DNA from: Heyndrickxia acidiproducens DSM 23148
Lineage (GTDB): Bacteria; Bacillota; Bacilli; Bacillales; Bacillaceae_C
Direction of reading: 5' to 3'
Assembly (NCBI RefSeq): GCF_000374345.1
Contig: NZ_KB894015.1
Coordinates: 1-34,080 of the forward strand
DNA: 34,080 nt
Shown here: one piece after another, positions 1 to 6,974 of the stretch
Layout: the number at the start of each line of letters is the position of its first letter
Position numbering within the stretch: position 1 is the first letter of the stretch
Translations under genes and position numbers: made by a program
Notes under the pieces: generated by a model
Databases searched by the model: none
Told to the model about the DNA's origin: nothing
What the model saw: the letters and a program-made list of their open reading frames with translations, nothing else

Positions 1-71
1 GTCCGCTCGACTTGCATGTATTAGGCACGCCGCCAGCGTTCGTCCTGAGCCAGGATCAAACTCTCCATAAA
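1..71 (-). rRNA. rrs: 16S ribosomal RNA, 5' end only (cut by window edge)
   Basis: Read on the minus strand, this is the universally conserved start of bacterial 16S rRNA: GAGTTTGATCCTGGCTCAG, then the segment ending in the ATGCAAGTCGAGCG-type sequence. Transcription runs leftwards, so the rest of the rRNA operon lies outside the window. The mature 5' end is placed at about 71 by analogy with other Bacillus 16S genes. Confidence 0.97.
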
Positions 72-111
72 GATGTTTGATAAAAGCTCATAAAATAAAC
101 ATTGACGTTTT

Positions 112-133
112 GTTTTGTTCAGTTTTCAAGGAA
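112..133 (-). promoter_or_regulatory. rRNA leader antitermination element (boxA-like)
   Basis: The minus-strand leader of the 16S gene contains TTCCTTGAAAACTGAAC. This conserved element precedes Bacillus 16S and 23S genes and includes the boxA-type antitermination sequence. It lies about 40 nt upstream of the 16S start and downstream of the leader promoter. Function is assigned from family knowledge. Confidence 0.6.
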
Positions 134-159
134 CAATCTGCTTTAACAGCAACTCAATT

Positions 160-188
160 AGTATATCATGCTTTTTCATTGCTGTCAA
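160..188 (-). promoter_or_regulatory. rRNA operon promoter (SigA type)
   Basis: On the minus strand there is a consensus -35 TTGACA (183-188), a 17-nt spacer and -10 TATACT (160-165). It sits between tRNA-Gly(UCC) and the 16S gene. The rRNA operon therefore has its own strong promoter in addition to any readthrough from the tRNA array. Predicted start is near 153. Confidence 0.85.
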
Positions 189-198
189 TAACTTTTTT

Positions 199-272
199 TG
201 GAGCGGGTGATGGGAATCGAACCCACGACAACAGCTTGGAAGGCTGTGGTTTTACCACTAAACTACACCCGC
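199..272 (-). tRNA. tRNA-Gly (anticodon UCC)
   Basis: Full cloverleaf on the minus strand: acceptor GCGGGTG pairs with CACCCGC, the anticodon loop contains CUUCCAA, and the T arm has the GUUCGA-type sequence. The 3' CCA is encoded. It is the last tRNA of the array before the rRNA promoter. Confidence 0.96.
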
Positions 273-282
273 GTATTACCAA

Positions 283-356
283 TCGGGAAGACAGGATTCG
301 AACCTGCGACCCCATGGTCCCAAACCATGTGCTCTACCAAGCTGAGCTACTTCCCG
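283..356 (-). tRNA. tRNA-Pro (anticodon UGG)
   Basis: Cloverleaf on the minus strand with acceptor CGGGAAG/CTTCCCG, anticodon loop UUUGGGA (UGG), and the GGTTCGAATCC T arm. The CCA end is not encoded (TTG follows the discriminator), so it must be added after transcription. Confidence 0.95.
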
Positions 357-375
357 ATATCATCTTTAATTAAAA

Positions 376-452
376 TGGCGCGCCCAAGAGGAGTCGAACC
401 CCTAACCTTTTGATCCGTAGTCAAACGCTCTATCCAATTGAGCTATGGGCGC
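376..452 (-). tRNA. tRNA-Arg (anticodon ACG)
   Basis: Cloverleaf on the minus strand with acceptor GCGCCCA/TGGGCGC and anticodon ACG within CTACGGA. This anticodon's first A is normally edited to inosine by TadA. The CCA is encoded. Confidence 0.96.
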
Positions 453-457
453 ATTTA

Positions 458-542
<85 letters not shown>

Positions 543-597
543 GATAAGATACATATTATATTATATCATATACCATTTGAAAGTCAATGGTATATGT

Positions 598-672
598 TGG
601 AGCGGAAGACGGGATTCGAACCCGCGACCCCCACCTTGGCAAGGTGATGTTCTACCACTGAACTACTTCCGC
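598..672 (-). tRNA. tRNA-Gly (anticodon GCC)
   Basis: Cloverleaf on the minus strand: acceptor GCGGAAG/CTTCCGC, anticodon loop TTGCCAA (GCC), CCA encoded. It is the second glycine isoacceptor of the array. Confidence 0.96.
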
Positions 673-673
673 G

Positions 674-726
674 AAAAAATACGGGTAAAAGGAGTCAAAG
701 CTCCATGCCTTATGGCGTCACACCCG
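674..726 (-). pseudogene. tRNA-Gln-like relic or hairpin followed by a T-run
   Basis: In the gap between tRNA-Lys and tRNA-Gly(GCC) the minus strand reads TAAGGCATGGAGCTTTGACT. This closely matches TAAGGCAACGGACTTTGACT of the intact tRNA-Gln at 819-893. The segment can fold into an outer stem CGGGT/ACCCG (682-686 with 722-726) around two small hairpins (705-718 and 691-704), followed by TATTTTTT. It lacks a T arm and a normal acceptor stem, so it is not a working tRNA. It may be a degenerate tRNA-Gln duplicate or an attenuator inside the array. Confidence 0.4.
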
Positions 727-736
727 CATATCATAA

Positions 737-809
737 TGAGCCATGCAGGATTCGAACCTGCGACCCTCTGATTAAAAGTCAGATGCTCTACCAACTGAGC
801 TAATGGCTC
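737..809 (-). tRNA. tRNA-Lys (anticodon UUU)
   Basis: Cloverleaf on the minus strand: acceptor GAGCCAT/ATGGCTC, anticodon loop CTTTTAA (UUU), T arm GGTTCGAATCC. The CCA is not encoded. Confidence 0.95.
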
Positions 810-818
810 ACACAAAAA

Positions 819-893
819 TGGCTGGGCCAGCTGGATTCGAACCAACGCATGACGGAGTCAAAGTCCGTTGCCTTACCGCTTGGCTATGGCCCA
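819..893 (-). tRNA. tRNA-Gln (anticodon UUG)
   Basis: Cloverleaf on the minus strand: acceptor TGGGCCA/TGGCCCA, anticodon loop CTTTGAC (UUG), CCA encoded. It is the intact counterpart of the tRNA-Gln-like relic at 674-726. Confidence 0.96.
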
Positions 894-899
894 ACAAAA

Positions 900-975
900 T
901 GGCGGTTCCGACGGGAATTGAACCCGCGATCTCCTGCGTGACAGGCAGGCGTGATAACCGCTACACTACGGAACC
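900..975 (-). tRNA. tRNA-Asp (anticodon GUC)
   Basis: Cloverleaf on the minus strand: acceptor GGTTCCG/CGGAACC, anticodon loop CTGTCAC (GUC), CCA encoded. Confidence 0.96.
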
Positions 976-997
976 AAAATGATATAAAATATTCAAA

Positions 998-1069
998 TGA
1001 CCCGTACGGGATTCGAACCCGTGTTACCGCCGTGAAAGGGCGGTGTCTTAACCGCTTGACCAACGGGCC
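998..1069 (-). tRNA. tRNA-Glu (anticodon UUC)
   Basis: Cloverleaf on the minus strand: acceptor GGCCCGT/ACGGGTC with one G-U pair, anticodon loop CTTTCAC (UUC). The CCA is not encoded. Confidence 0.95.
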
Positions 1070-1105
1070 GGTATGCATCTGCTGAATAGACCGGTATTAT
1101 ATGTA

Positions 1106-1197
1106 TGGCGGAGAAGGAGGGATTTGAACCCTCGCGCCGCTTACACGACCTACGCCCTTAGCAGGGGCGCCTCTTCAGCCAACTTGAGTACTTCCCC
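1106..1197 (-). tRNA. tRNA-Ser (anticodon GCU)
   Basis: Class II tRNA with a long variable arm on the minus strand: acceptor GGGGAAG/CTTCTCC, anticodon loop CTGCTAA (GCU), CCA encoded. Confidence 0.96.
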
Positions 1198-1202
1198 AAA
1201 TA

Positions 1203-1277
1203 TGGCTCCGCAGGTAGGATTCGAACCTACGACCGATCGGTTAACAGCCGATTGCTCTACCACTGAGCTACTGCGGA
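1203..1277 (-). tRNA. tRNA-Asn (anticodon GUU)
   Basis: Cloverleaf on the minus strand: acceptor TCCGCAG/CTGCGGA, anticodon loop CTGTTAA (GUU), CCA encoded. It is the first gene of the array, about 22 nt downstream of the predicted transcription start. Confidence 0.96.
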
Positions 1278-1305
1278 ATAGCTAATCATCTTATCGACTC
1301 TTAAA

Positions 1306-1334
1306 ATTATACTTACGGAGCCACATGGTGTCAA
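1306..1334 (-). promoter_or_regulatory. Promoter of the tRNA array
   Basis: Perfect SigA consensus on the minus strand: -35 TTGACA (1329-1334), 17-nt spacer, -10 TATAAT (1306-1311). It is placed just ahead of tRNA-Asn and just beyond the end of the SprT-family gene. The 1340-1465 stretch between it and that gene shows no further feature I can support. Confidence 0.9.
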
Positions 1335-1465
1335 CCCTATTTTTAAATGAATACAGGTAAAAAATGAATAAAATGCCAAAAAAGCTCGCATTGCTGCGTT
1401 TTCCGGAGACATGAATGGATGGGGCAATGGTTTGGGGACGATTCATACAATAAGAGTCTTGCCGA

Positions 1466-1945
1466 TTAGAAAACACGGCGATTTAAGATCAGTTTTCCCC
1501 CACACTTGCCACATACATAGCGGTTCACATTTACTCTTCTTTTCCGTCTGTATACTATGCCACAGCTGCTGCAAACATATTCATATAGATGTGCGGGACT
1601 GTTTGCGGCAGATTGTTTCTGCTGACTGGCCGGCAATGATGAACAGTAGCGGGGAGCACCAACATGCTGCAGAAGTTGTTTGAAGTCCCGATCGCGATGT
1701 TGATAGCCTTTCCCTTCCAAATGCAGATGGTAATGGCAAAGCTCATGTTTGATAATCCCAATTAGTTCTTTTTCCCCAAACTCGTTGTAATACTTTTTGT
1801 TGATTTCGATATCGTGGCTTTTTAATAGGTATCTTCCTCCGGTGGTGCGTAAACGGGGATTAAAATAGGCATTGTGGCGGAATGGTTTATGAAAGTATTG
1901 TAAAGATATTTTTTCTACAAGCTGCTTCAGTTCTGAATCATTCAA
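1466..1945 (-). CDS. SprT-family zinc metalloprotease-like protein (YdcK type)
   Basis: A 159-residue protein with the zinc-metalloprotease signature HELCHYH (residues 67-73) and a C-terminal zinc ribbon with two CxxC pairs (C125/C128 and C145/C148). This is the architecture of SprT/SprT-like proteins, related to the Spartan proteases. The bacterial members are poorly characterised. The start is a TTG (1943-1945) preceded by a G-rich stretch about 10 nt upstream. From memory of B. subtilis YdcK, the N-terminus aligns at this codon (xxxELxQLVExIS). The position between tex and a tRNA cluster starting with tRNA-Asn matches B. subtilis ydcK next to trnS. The open frame continues upstream without a usable start for about 48 codons. 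Confidence 0.88.
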   Translation of the reverse strand: MNDSELKQLVEKISLQYFHKPFRHNAYFNPRLRTTGGRYLLKSHDIEINKKYYNEFGEKELIGIIKHELCHYHLHLEGKGYQHRDRDFKQLLQHVGAPRYCSSLPASQQKQSAANSPAHLYEYVCSSCGIVYRRKRRVNVNRYVCGKCGGKLILNRRVF

Positions 1946-2203
1946 TGTTTTATTGCCCCCCGTTAAAAAATTGTTTAGCAGGCGTGCTACATCCTTGCCG
2001 GGCTTCGGACGCCTTGTCTTCCAGGGGCACTTACTGCCGGCACCCCGGTTTCCGTGTGCCCCGTATGGATCACCGCCAAATCCGGGATTTTATCCTGTTT
2101 CGTTTGCCGATTCATCTTGTCTGTTTGGCTTTTTTTCGTCCGCTTCCGTATTTATTCTGCCGGTTTCTGATTTATTTTGCCTTTTCATTACACGTGACAA
2201 GTT

Positions 2204-2212
2204 ATTATAACA
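2204..2212 (-). promoter_or_regulatory. Possible extended -10 promoter upstream of the SprT-family gene; gap 1946-2291
   Basis: The minus strand carries TGTTATAAT, an extended -10 element (TGnTATAAT), with no good -35. A start near 2197 would give the SprT-family mRNA a leader of about 250 nt. The rest of 1946-2291 holds a short minus-strand ORF (2090-2188) in the same frame as that gene, and otherwise nothing I recognise. I did not find a convincing SigE promoter for cmpA on the other strand. Confidence 0.4.
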
Positions 2213-2291
2213 TATACTTTTTTTACAGGGGAAAAGAGATGTTGGCGGGTGGTTTTTGACTCGGGAATATGGGATAAAGGAGCCGATGATC

Positions 2292-2411
2292 ATGCCAATA
2301 TGGTTTCAAAACCAAATAAGGAAGGCGTTTTGTGAGAAGCGCCGCAGCCAAATCAAGTTGTTGAATGAATGCTGGTTTTTTTATACAGAAAAGAAGATGC
2401 CCGATAAGTAA
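2292..2411 (+). CDS. cmpA: Cortex morphogenetic protein CmpA
   Basis: A 39-residue ORF starting MPIWFQNQIRKAF and containing QIKLLNECWFFY near its C-terminus. I recognise this as CmpA, a small mother-cell sporulation protein of Bacillus (37 residues in B. subtilis). CmpA acts as a quality-control adaptor linking spore coat assembly (SpoIVA) to cortex formation. It has a strong ribosome site AAAGGAG nine bases before the ATG. Its location between tex and the SprT-family gene, on the opposite strand to both, matches the B. subtilis locus as I remember it. The last codons lie inside a perfect inverted repeat that serves as terminator. The recognition is from memory of the family sequence, so a profile search would settle it. 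Confidence 0.85.
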   Translation: MPIWFQNQIRKAFCEKRRSQIKLLNECWFFYTEKKMPDK

Positions 2412-2430
2412 TACAGTCGGCATCTTCTTT
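2391..2430. terminator. Bidirectional terminator between cmpA and tex
   Basis: A perfect 11-bp inverted repeat, AAGAAGATGCC (2391-2401) with GGCATCTTCTT (2419-2429), has a 17-nt loop. T-rich sequence follows on both strands, so it can end both cmpA (plus) and tex (minus). The left arm lies within the cmpA coding sequence and the stop codon is in the loop. Confidence 0.7.
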
Positions 2431-2447
2431 CGTTTTCGCCAGGTTCG

Positions 2448-4613
2448 TTATGATGATGGCAGCATGGTCAGCGAGAGCCTGCCTTTTTGGGCATCCACTT
2501 TTTCCACCCAGACGGTAACAATGTCCCCTACAGATACGATATCAAGCGGATGCTTTACATAACGATTGCTGAGTTTTGAAATATGGACAAGGCCATCTTC
2601 TTTTACTCCGACATCGACAAAGGCGCCGAAGTCAACTACATTCCGGACAGTTCCCTGCATTTCCATGCCCGGTTTCAAGTCTTCCAGCTTGAGAATATCT
2701 TTTTTTAATAGGGGTTGCGGGAGTTCGTCGCGCGGGTCGCGGCCGGGGCGCGTTATAGCGTCAAATATATCCCGCAGTGTAAGTTCGCCGATTTCAAGCT
2801 TTTCTGCCATTTCGCCAACTGCAAGTTTTTCGAGCGACTCTTTTAACTGTTCTGTTCCGAGGTCAGCAGTGGACATGCCCAACATGTCAAGCAGTTTTCT
2901 CACGACCGGATAACTCTCAGGGTGGATTGCTGTTTTATCCAGGGGCTCCGCTCCGTCAGTTACACGGAGGAACCCGATACTTTGTTCATATGTTTTTGCG
3001 CCCAGCCGCGGAATTTTTTTCAGCTGCATGCGGTTGGTGAATTTGCCATTTTCTTCTCTGAAGTGGACAATATTGCCTGCCACCGTACTGCTGAGCCCTG
3101 ATACATATTGCAAGAGCGAAGGTGATGCCGTGTTGACATCGACACCGACCTGGTTAACGGCTGTCTCTACAACGAAGGTAAGGGACCCGTTTAATTTCTT
3201 TTGGGAGACATCGTGCTGATACTGGCCGACACCAACGGATTTCGGATCAATTTTCACAAGCTCAGCCAGCGGATCCTGAAGCCTGCGCGCGATGGAAACA
3301 GCGCTTCGTTCTTCAACATGCAGATCCGGGAATTCTTTACGCGCCAGGTCTGAAGCAGAGTAGACGCTCGCGCCTGCCTCGTTGACAATGATGTAGGAAA
3401 CATCTTCATCCACTTCTTTTAAGATGCCTGCAATAAATTGCTCTGTTTCCTGGGAGGCTGTCCCATTTCCAATCGCAATGACTTCAATCTTGAATTTATG
3501 AATGATCTCTTTTACAGCTGCTTTTGCTTCTTCCGTTCTTGGTTTTGGAGGATGCGGATAAATTACCCCGATTTTTAAAACTTTTCCTGTTTCATCCACA
3601 ACAGCCAATTTACAGCCTGTCCGGTATGCAGGGTCGACACCCAGCACCATCTTCCCTTTCAAAGGCGGCTGCAGGAGAAGATTCCGGAGATTTTCCGCAA
3701 AAATGTGGATGGCCTGGTCTTCCGCTTTTTCCGTTAATTCGTTTCGTATCTCCCTTTCAATCGCAGGCTGGATTAGCCGTTTATAGCCGTCTTCTACTGC
3801 TTCTTTCACAGCATCGGCTGTAATGGATGCATCGTTTTTGACTACTTGCCGGTACAAATAATCGAGAATCCGCGCAGCATCGGCCTGCAGGGAGACGCGG
3901 ATAATGCCTTCCTTTTCGCCTCTGTTTAGCGCGAGTACGCGGTGAGGCACGACTTTCCGGACAGGTTCCTCATATTCATAATACATTTCGAAGACCTTTT
4001 TCGCGTCTTTTTCAGCATCTTTGACTGTACTTGACAGCATCCCTGTTTTAAACGTATAAGAGCGGATCCAGCCGCGGTATTTTGGCTCATCCGATATGAT
4101 TTCCGCGATAATATCTTTTGCGCCCTGGAGTGCTTCATCGGCAGACTCCACCTGTTTTTCCCCGGACACAAATTCCTGAAGCTTTGCCTTTAGATCACCG
4201 GTTTTCGGAAAAGTAAGCATCCATTTTGCAAGCGGCCCGAGCCCTTTTTCCTTGGCAATCGCCGCCTTTGTGCGCCGCTTTTGTTTATAGGGCCGGTATA
4301 AATCTTCCACGAGCTGGAGTTTATCGGCAGCTGATATGTTTTGGCGCAGTTCAGCCGTTAATTTTCCCTGTTCCTCAATCAGCCGGATCACTTCTTCTTT
4401 GCGCTGTTCCAGATTTTGCAGGTAATTCCAGCGTTCCATGATATCACGGATCTGCACCTCATCAAGGGCCCCTGTCATTTCTTTGCGGTAGCGTGCAATA
4501 AATGGCACGGTATTTCCATCTTCCAAAAGGCTGATCACGTTTTTGACCTGTTTTTCGGAAAATTGAAGCTCTTTTACCAGCTGGTGAATCAGCTGTTTAT
4601 TTTTTTCATCCAA
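2448..4613 (-). CDS. tex: Tex family RNA-binding protein (S1 domain)
   Basis: Tex is a conserved nucleic-acid-binding protein with transcription-related roles. The predicted 721-residue protein has the family order: an N-terminal helical region, a YqgF/RNase H-like domain (starting around GVDPAYRTGCKLAVVDETG), a helix-hairpin-helix region (around NTASPSLLQYVSGL), and a C-terminal S1 domain (GTVRNVVDFGAFVDVGVKEDG...LVHISKLS). I chose the TTG at 4611-4613 because it gives the usual length of about 720 residues. The longer frame to 4718 would start upstream of the likely promoter. Ribosome binding is weak (GGTG about 7 nt upstream). Gene order tex-rsbX-sigB is as in B. subtilis (ydcI), but a terminator separates tex from rsbX. 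Confidence 0.93.
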   Translation of the reverse strand: MDEKNKQLIHQLVKELQFSEKQVKNVISLLEDGNTVPFIARYRKEMTGALDEVQIRDIMERWNYLQNLEQRKEEVIRLIEEQGKLTAELRQNISAADKLQLVEDLYRPYKQKRRTKAAIAKEKGLGPLAKWMLTFPKTGDLKAKLQEFVSGEKQVESADEALQGAKDIIAEIISDEPKYRGWIRSYTFKTGMLSSTVKDAEKDAKKVFEMYYEYEEPVRKVVPHRVLALNRGEKEGIIRVSLQADAARILDYLYRQVVKNDASITADAVKEAVEDGYKRLIQPAIEREIRNELTEKAEDQAIHIFAENLRNLLLQPPLKGKMVLGVDPAYRTGCKLAVVDETGKVLKIGVIYPHPPKPRTEEAKAAVKEIIHKFKIEVIAIGNGTASQETEQFIAGILKEVDEDVSYIIVNEAGASVYSASDLARKEFPDLHVEERSAVSIARRLQDPLAELVKIDPKSVGVGQYQHDVSQKKLNGSLTFVVETAVNQVGVDVNTASPSLLQYVSGLSSTVAGNIVHFREENGKFTNRMQLKKIPRLGAKTYEQSIGFLRVTDGAEPLDKTAIHPESYPVVRKLLDMLGMSTADLGTEQLKESLEKLAVGEMAEKLEIGELTLRDIFDAITRPGRDPRDELPQPLLKKDILKLEDLKPGMEMQGTVRNVVDFGAFVDVGVKEDGLVHISKLSNRYVKHPLDIVSVGDIVTVWVEKVDAQKGRLSLTMLPSS

Positions 4614-4659
4614 ACAAAACACCACATTTCCTGAACAATTTAAAAAGCTGTCTGCTCTT

Positions 4660-4668
4660 ATTTTACCA
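4660..4668 (-). promoter_or_regulatory. Extended -10 promoter for tex
   Basis: Minus-strand TGGTAAAAT is an extended -10 element (TG-n-TAAAAT) with only a T-run at the -35 position. It gives a leader of about 40 nt before the TTG start at 4613. It is inside the longer possible tex frame, which supports the shorter start. Confidence 0.45.
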
Positions 4669-4721
4669 TGGTTTTGTTTTGGAAAAAAATCCATCCCCGA
4701 AAGCCGTGCCTGGAACATGGT

Positions 4722-4762
4722 TATTTAAAAAAAATAAAAAAGCTTGCCTCTTAGTGCAAGCT
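4722..4762 (-). terminator. Terminator of the sigB operon
   Basis: Minus-strand hairpin AGCTTGC/GCAAGCT (4756-4762 and 4741-4747) followed by TTTTTTATTTTTTTT. The stem overlaps the last codons of rsbX and its stop codon lies in the loop. Confidence 0.85.
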
Positions 4763-5344
4763 CCCTATAATAAACGTTGCGTCATCATTTGTCTGCTGCT
4801 GTTCTTTCAATCGGTCTGCAATTAGTTCAATGGATTCGCATTTTCTTAAAAACGCCTTTGCATCCCTTTCGTTTACGCCATCTGAATGGATGATAAATTT
4901 GGAATCCGGTTCATACGCAAACGTCTGCGTTTTAAAATATTGCGGTTTTCCGGATAAATATCCCGAGATCGGCAGGGGATACGTTAATTTCCCGTCCGGC
5001 GAGTAGACATAAAAGCGGATATTGCCGACACAGCTGTAATCGAATTGATGCGTTTTGAAATAGACTTTTAGAATCGCAACAGCTGCCCCTCTTTTTCGGT
5101 ATAATACATGGTTGCATTCTTTCATTAAGGTGTCTACATCCTCGTCTGATTTTTCTTTTACTGTTCTTGCAACCGCCTGCGATGAGTAATAGGCGTACTC
5201 ACCGCTGCCCAGTCCATCTGCAAGAACGCATAAAAAATAGTCATCCGTTGCCATCATATAATAGGAATCCCCGCACAATTTTCTGCCGGCTTTAATGGTT
5301 TGAAACCCATATACTTCAATTGTTTTTGCGCTAAGATAATTCAT
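4751..5344 (-). CDS. rsbX: Phosphoserine phosphatase RsbX
   Basis: RsbX is a PP2C-type phosphatase of 197 residues that dephosphorylates RsbS (and RsbR) and so resets the stressosome after activation. Visible PP2C elements are CGDSYY near residue 24, VLADGLGSGEYA near 40, and IHSDGVNERDA near 152. It is the last gene of the operon, starting only a few bases after the sigB stop. Transcription ends in a hairpin that overlaps its stop codon. Length matches the B. subtilis protein (199 residues). Confidence 0.94.
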   Translation of the reverse strand: MNYLSAKTIEVYGFQTIKAGRKLCGDSYYMMATDDYFLCVLADGLGSGEYAYYSSQAVARTVKEKSDEDVDTLMKECNHVLYRKRGAAVAILKVYFKTHQFDYSCVGNIRFYVYSPDGKLTYPLPISGYLSGKPQYFKTQTFAYEPDSKFIIHSDGVNERDAKAFLRKCESIELIADRLKEQQQTNDDATFIIGSLH

Positions 5345-5347
5345 TGG

Positions 5348-6127
5348 TCAGTTCTCCGCATGTTGTAGTTCACCTTCAATGGCGTCTCTTAATTTCTTGA
5401 TGGCGCGGCGCTGCAGGCGCGAGACATGCATTTGGGAAATTCCCAGCTTTTCGCCTGTATCCTTTTGGCTCATGTTTTCGATATAAGTATATTGAATGAT
5501 TTGGCGCTCCCGTTCACTGAGCACATGCAGTACATTTTCGAGCACAAGCCGCTGGTCGACTTTTTCATAGCCGTTATCATCGTTTCCAACCATATCCAGC
5601 AGGGTAACGGTGCTCCCGTCAGAGTCCGATTCAATCGGATGGTCAACAGACAAAGCATGGTAGCTTTTGCTCATTTCCATTGCTTCCAGTACTTCTTCTT
5701 CCGAAATCCCAAGACATTCGGCAATCTCAGCAATTTTCGGTGAACGTTGCAATTCGTTTGTTAATTTTTCAACGGCCGCTTTAATTCTCGGTCCCAATTC
5801 TTTGATTCGCCGCGGTACATGAACGCTCCATGTCTTATCTCTGAGAAACCTTTTGATCTCACCGATAATGGTGGGGATTGCAAAGGACTCGAAACTTTTC
5901 CCTATACTGGGGTCAAAACGCTGGATCGCGCCAAGCAGCCCGATAACGCCAACTTGAAAGATGTCTTCCTGATAGGCTCTGCCTTTTGAATATTTACGGG
6001 CGAGCGACTCTACCAGCTTTTTGTAATGGGTGACCAGAATTTCCTGTGCCTCTTTATCACCGTTTTGTTGATAAGATTGAATGAGTTCATTGACATCAAT
6101 CTGATCAGGTTGAGGCAGTTTTGACAT
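5348..6127 (-). CDS. sigB: RNA polymerase sigma factor SigB (general stress)
   Basis: A 259-residue group 3 sigma factor. Region 2 contains YQEDIFQVGVIGLLGAIQRF and FESFAIPTIIGEIKRFLRD. Region 3 follows (RRIKELG...). Region 4 has SERERQIIQYTYIENMSQ and the helix-turn-helix around LGISQMHVSRLQRRA. SigB directs the general stress regulon and is held inactive by RsbW. The ATG at 6127 overlaps the 3' end of rsbW by 23 nt, indicating translational coupling and matched synthesis of sigma and anti-sigma. The SigB-type promoter upstream of rsbV implies autoregulation. Confidence 0.97.
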   Translation of the reverse strand: MSKLPQPDQIDVNELIQSYQQNGDKEAQEILVTHYKKLVESLARKYSKGRAYQEDIFQVGVIGLLGAIQRFDPSIGKSFESFAIPTIIGEIKRFLRDKTWSVHVPRRIKELGPRIKAAVEKLTNELQRSPKIAEIAECLGISEEEVLEAMEMSKSYHALSVDHPIESDSDGSTVTLLDMVGNDDNGYEKVDQRLVLENVLHVLSERERQIIQYTYIENMSQKDTGEKLGISQMHVSRLQRRAIKKLRDAIEGELQHAEN

Positions 6128-6575
6128 TCGTCTCCACCTGCTCCCCTTGAAGATACTTGGTCATCATGACGGTAATTCCACTATCATAATGAATGCGGAC
6201 TTCATCCATTAAACTTTCTATGAGATAGAGACCTAATCCTCCTTCTCTCATAAATTCAATCTGTACATCCTCCGTATACGGGCCCGCTAATTTCCTTGCC
6301 TTTTCCAAATCAAAACTTTCTCCCTTGTCGGAGACCATGACTTCAAGGCGGTTGGGGTAAACACTGAAGTCAACATTGACCTCACCGTCTTCATTATCTT
6401 TATAAGCATGCTGGACAGCGTTGGTAATGGCCTCGCTCGTTGCAATCTTCAAGTCTTCGATGAGTTCGTAATCAAATCCCATACGGCTTGCAACACCGGA
6501 AATCGTAAGGCGAATGACCCCTACATATTCCGCTTTTGCCGGGATTTTCATACTGATGTGATCAAACTCCTCCAT
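6105..6575 (-). CDS. rsbW: Anti-sigma-B factor and serine kinase RsbW
   Basis: A 156-residue GHKL-fold kinase. The N-box is ATSEAITNAVQHAY (residues 45-58), followed by a VSDKGESFD box near 81 and a glycine-rich EGGLGLYLI lid near 111. RsbW binds SigB or unphosphorylated RsbV. It inactivates RsbV by phosphorylating a serine, which frees RsbW to capture SigB. The gene begins 2 nt after rsbV and overlaps sigB, keeping antagonist, anti-sigma and sigma in one translation-coupled unit. Confidence 0.96.
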   Translation of the reverse strand: MEEFDHISMKIPAKAEYVGVIRLTISGVASRMGFDYELIEDLKIATSEAITNAVQHAYKDNEDGEVNVDFSVYPNRLEVMVSDKGESFDLEKARKLAGPYTEDVQIEFMREGGLGLYLIESLMDEVRIHYDSGITVMMTKYLQGEQVETNVKTAST

Positions 6576-6577
6576 TT

Positions 6578-6907
6578 TTACACTCCACCTTCTATCCCGG
6601 TATTGATCTTCATAATGTCAGAAAGGCCTGTGATGTCAAACAATCGTTTTAACCGATCAGAAAGGCCTGTTAACGTGAGGATGCCTTCATTTGCACGTAA
6701 ATTTTTAAACAAGCCAACGAGAACGCCCAACCCGGTACTATCCATGTAGGCTACTTGAGATAAATCGATGGATACTTCCAGGCCTTTTTTCCCTTCGTAT
6801 GGTTCAAATGCTTCCCTTAATTTCGGGGCTGTGAATGCGTCGATTTCTCCTGCAACTGTTACATGAACGATATATTGCTCCTCTTGTACATCTATTTTAA
6901 AATCCAT
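6578..6907 (-). CDS. rsbV: Anti-anti-sigma factor RsbV
   Basis: A 109-residue STAS-domain protein. The phosphorylation motif is YMDSTGLG, putting the target serine at residue 57. Unphosphorylated RsbV binds RsbW and releases SigB. RsbU removes the phosphate and RsbW adds it. An upstream ATG would give 118 residues, but I chose the ATG at 6907 because GAGGTGA lies just ahead of it and the length then equals that of B. subtilis RsbV. A SigB-type promoter lies directly in front. Confidence 0.95.
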   Translation of the reverse strand: MDFKIDVQEEQYIVHVTVAGEIDAFTAPKLREAFEPYEGKKGLEVSIDLSQVAYMDSTGLGVLVGLFKNLRANEGILTLTGLSDRLKRLFDITGLSDIMKINTGIEGGV

Positions 6908-6944
6908 TTCTTTCACCTCTTTAACATTCATCACTAAACTGGCT

Positions 6945-6970
6945 TTACCCTGTTCAAACGGGATGCAAAC
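6945..6970 (-). promoter_or_regulatory. SigB-dependent promoter of rsbVW-sigB-rsbX
   Basis: On the minus strand: -35-like GTTTGC (6965-6970), 14-nt spacer, -10 GGGTAA (6945-6950). This fits the SigB pattern GTTTAA-N12-14-GGGTAT. It is squeezed between the rsbU stop and the rsbV start, exactly where B. subtilis has its autoregulatory SigB promoter. Confidence 0.8.
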
Positions 6971-6974
6971 CGAT

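Noticed and set aside
1953..2259. Plus-strand ORFs of 85 and 125 codons between the SprT-family gene and cmpA
   Set aside because: No ribosome site or recognisable domain, they overlap each other in two frames, and one crosses the minus-strand promoter-like sequence.
4614..4718. 35-residue N-terminal extension of Tex
   Set aside because: It contains the likely tex promoter and would make the protein longer than the family norm. The TTG at 4613 fits better.
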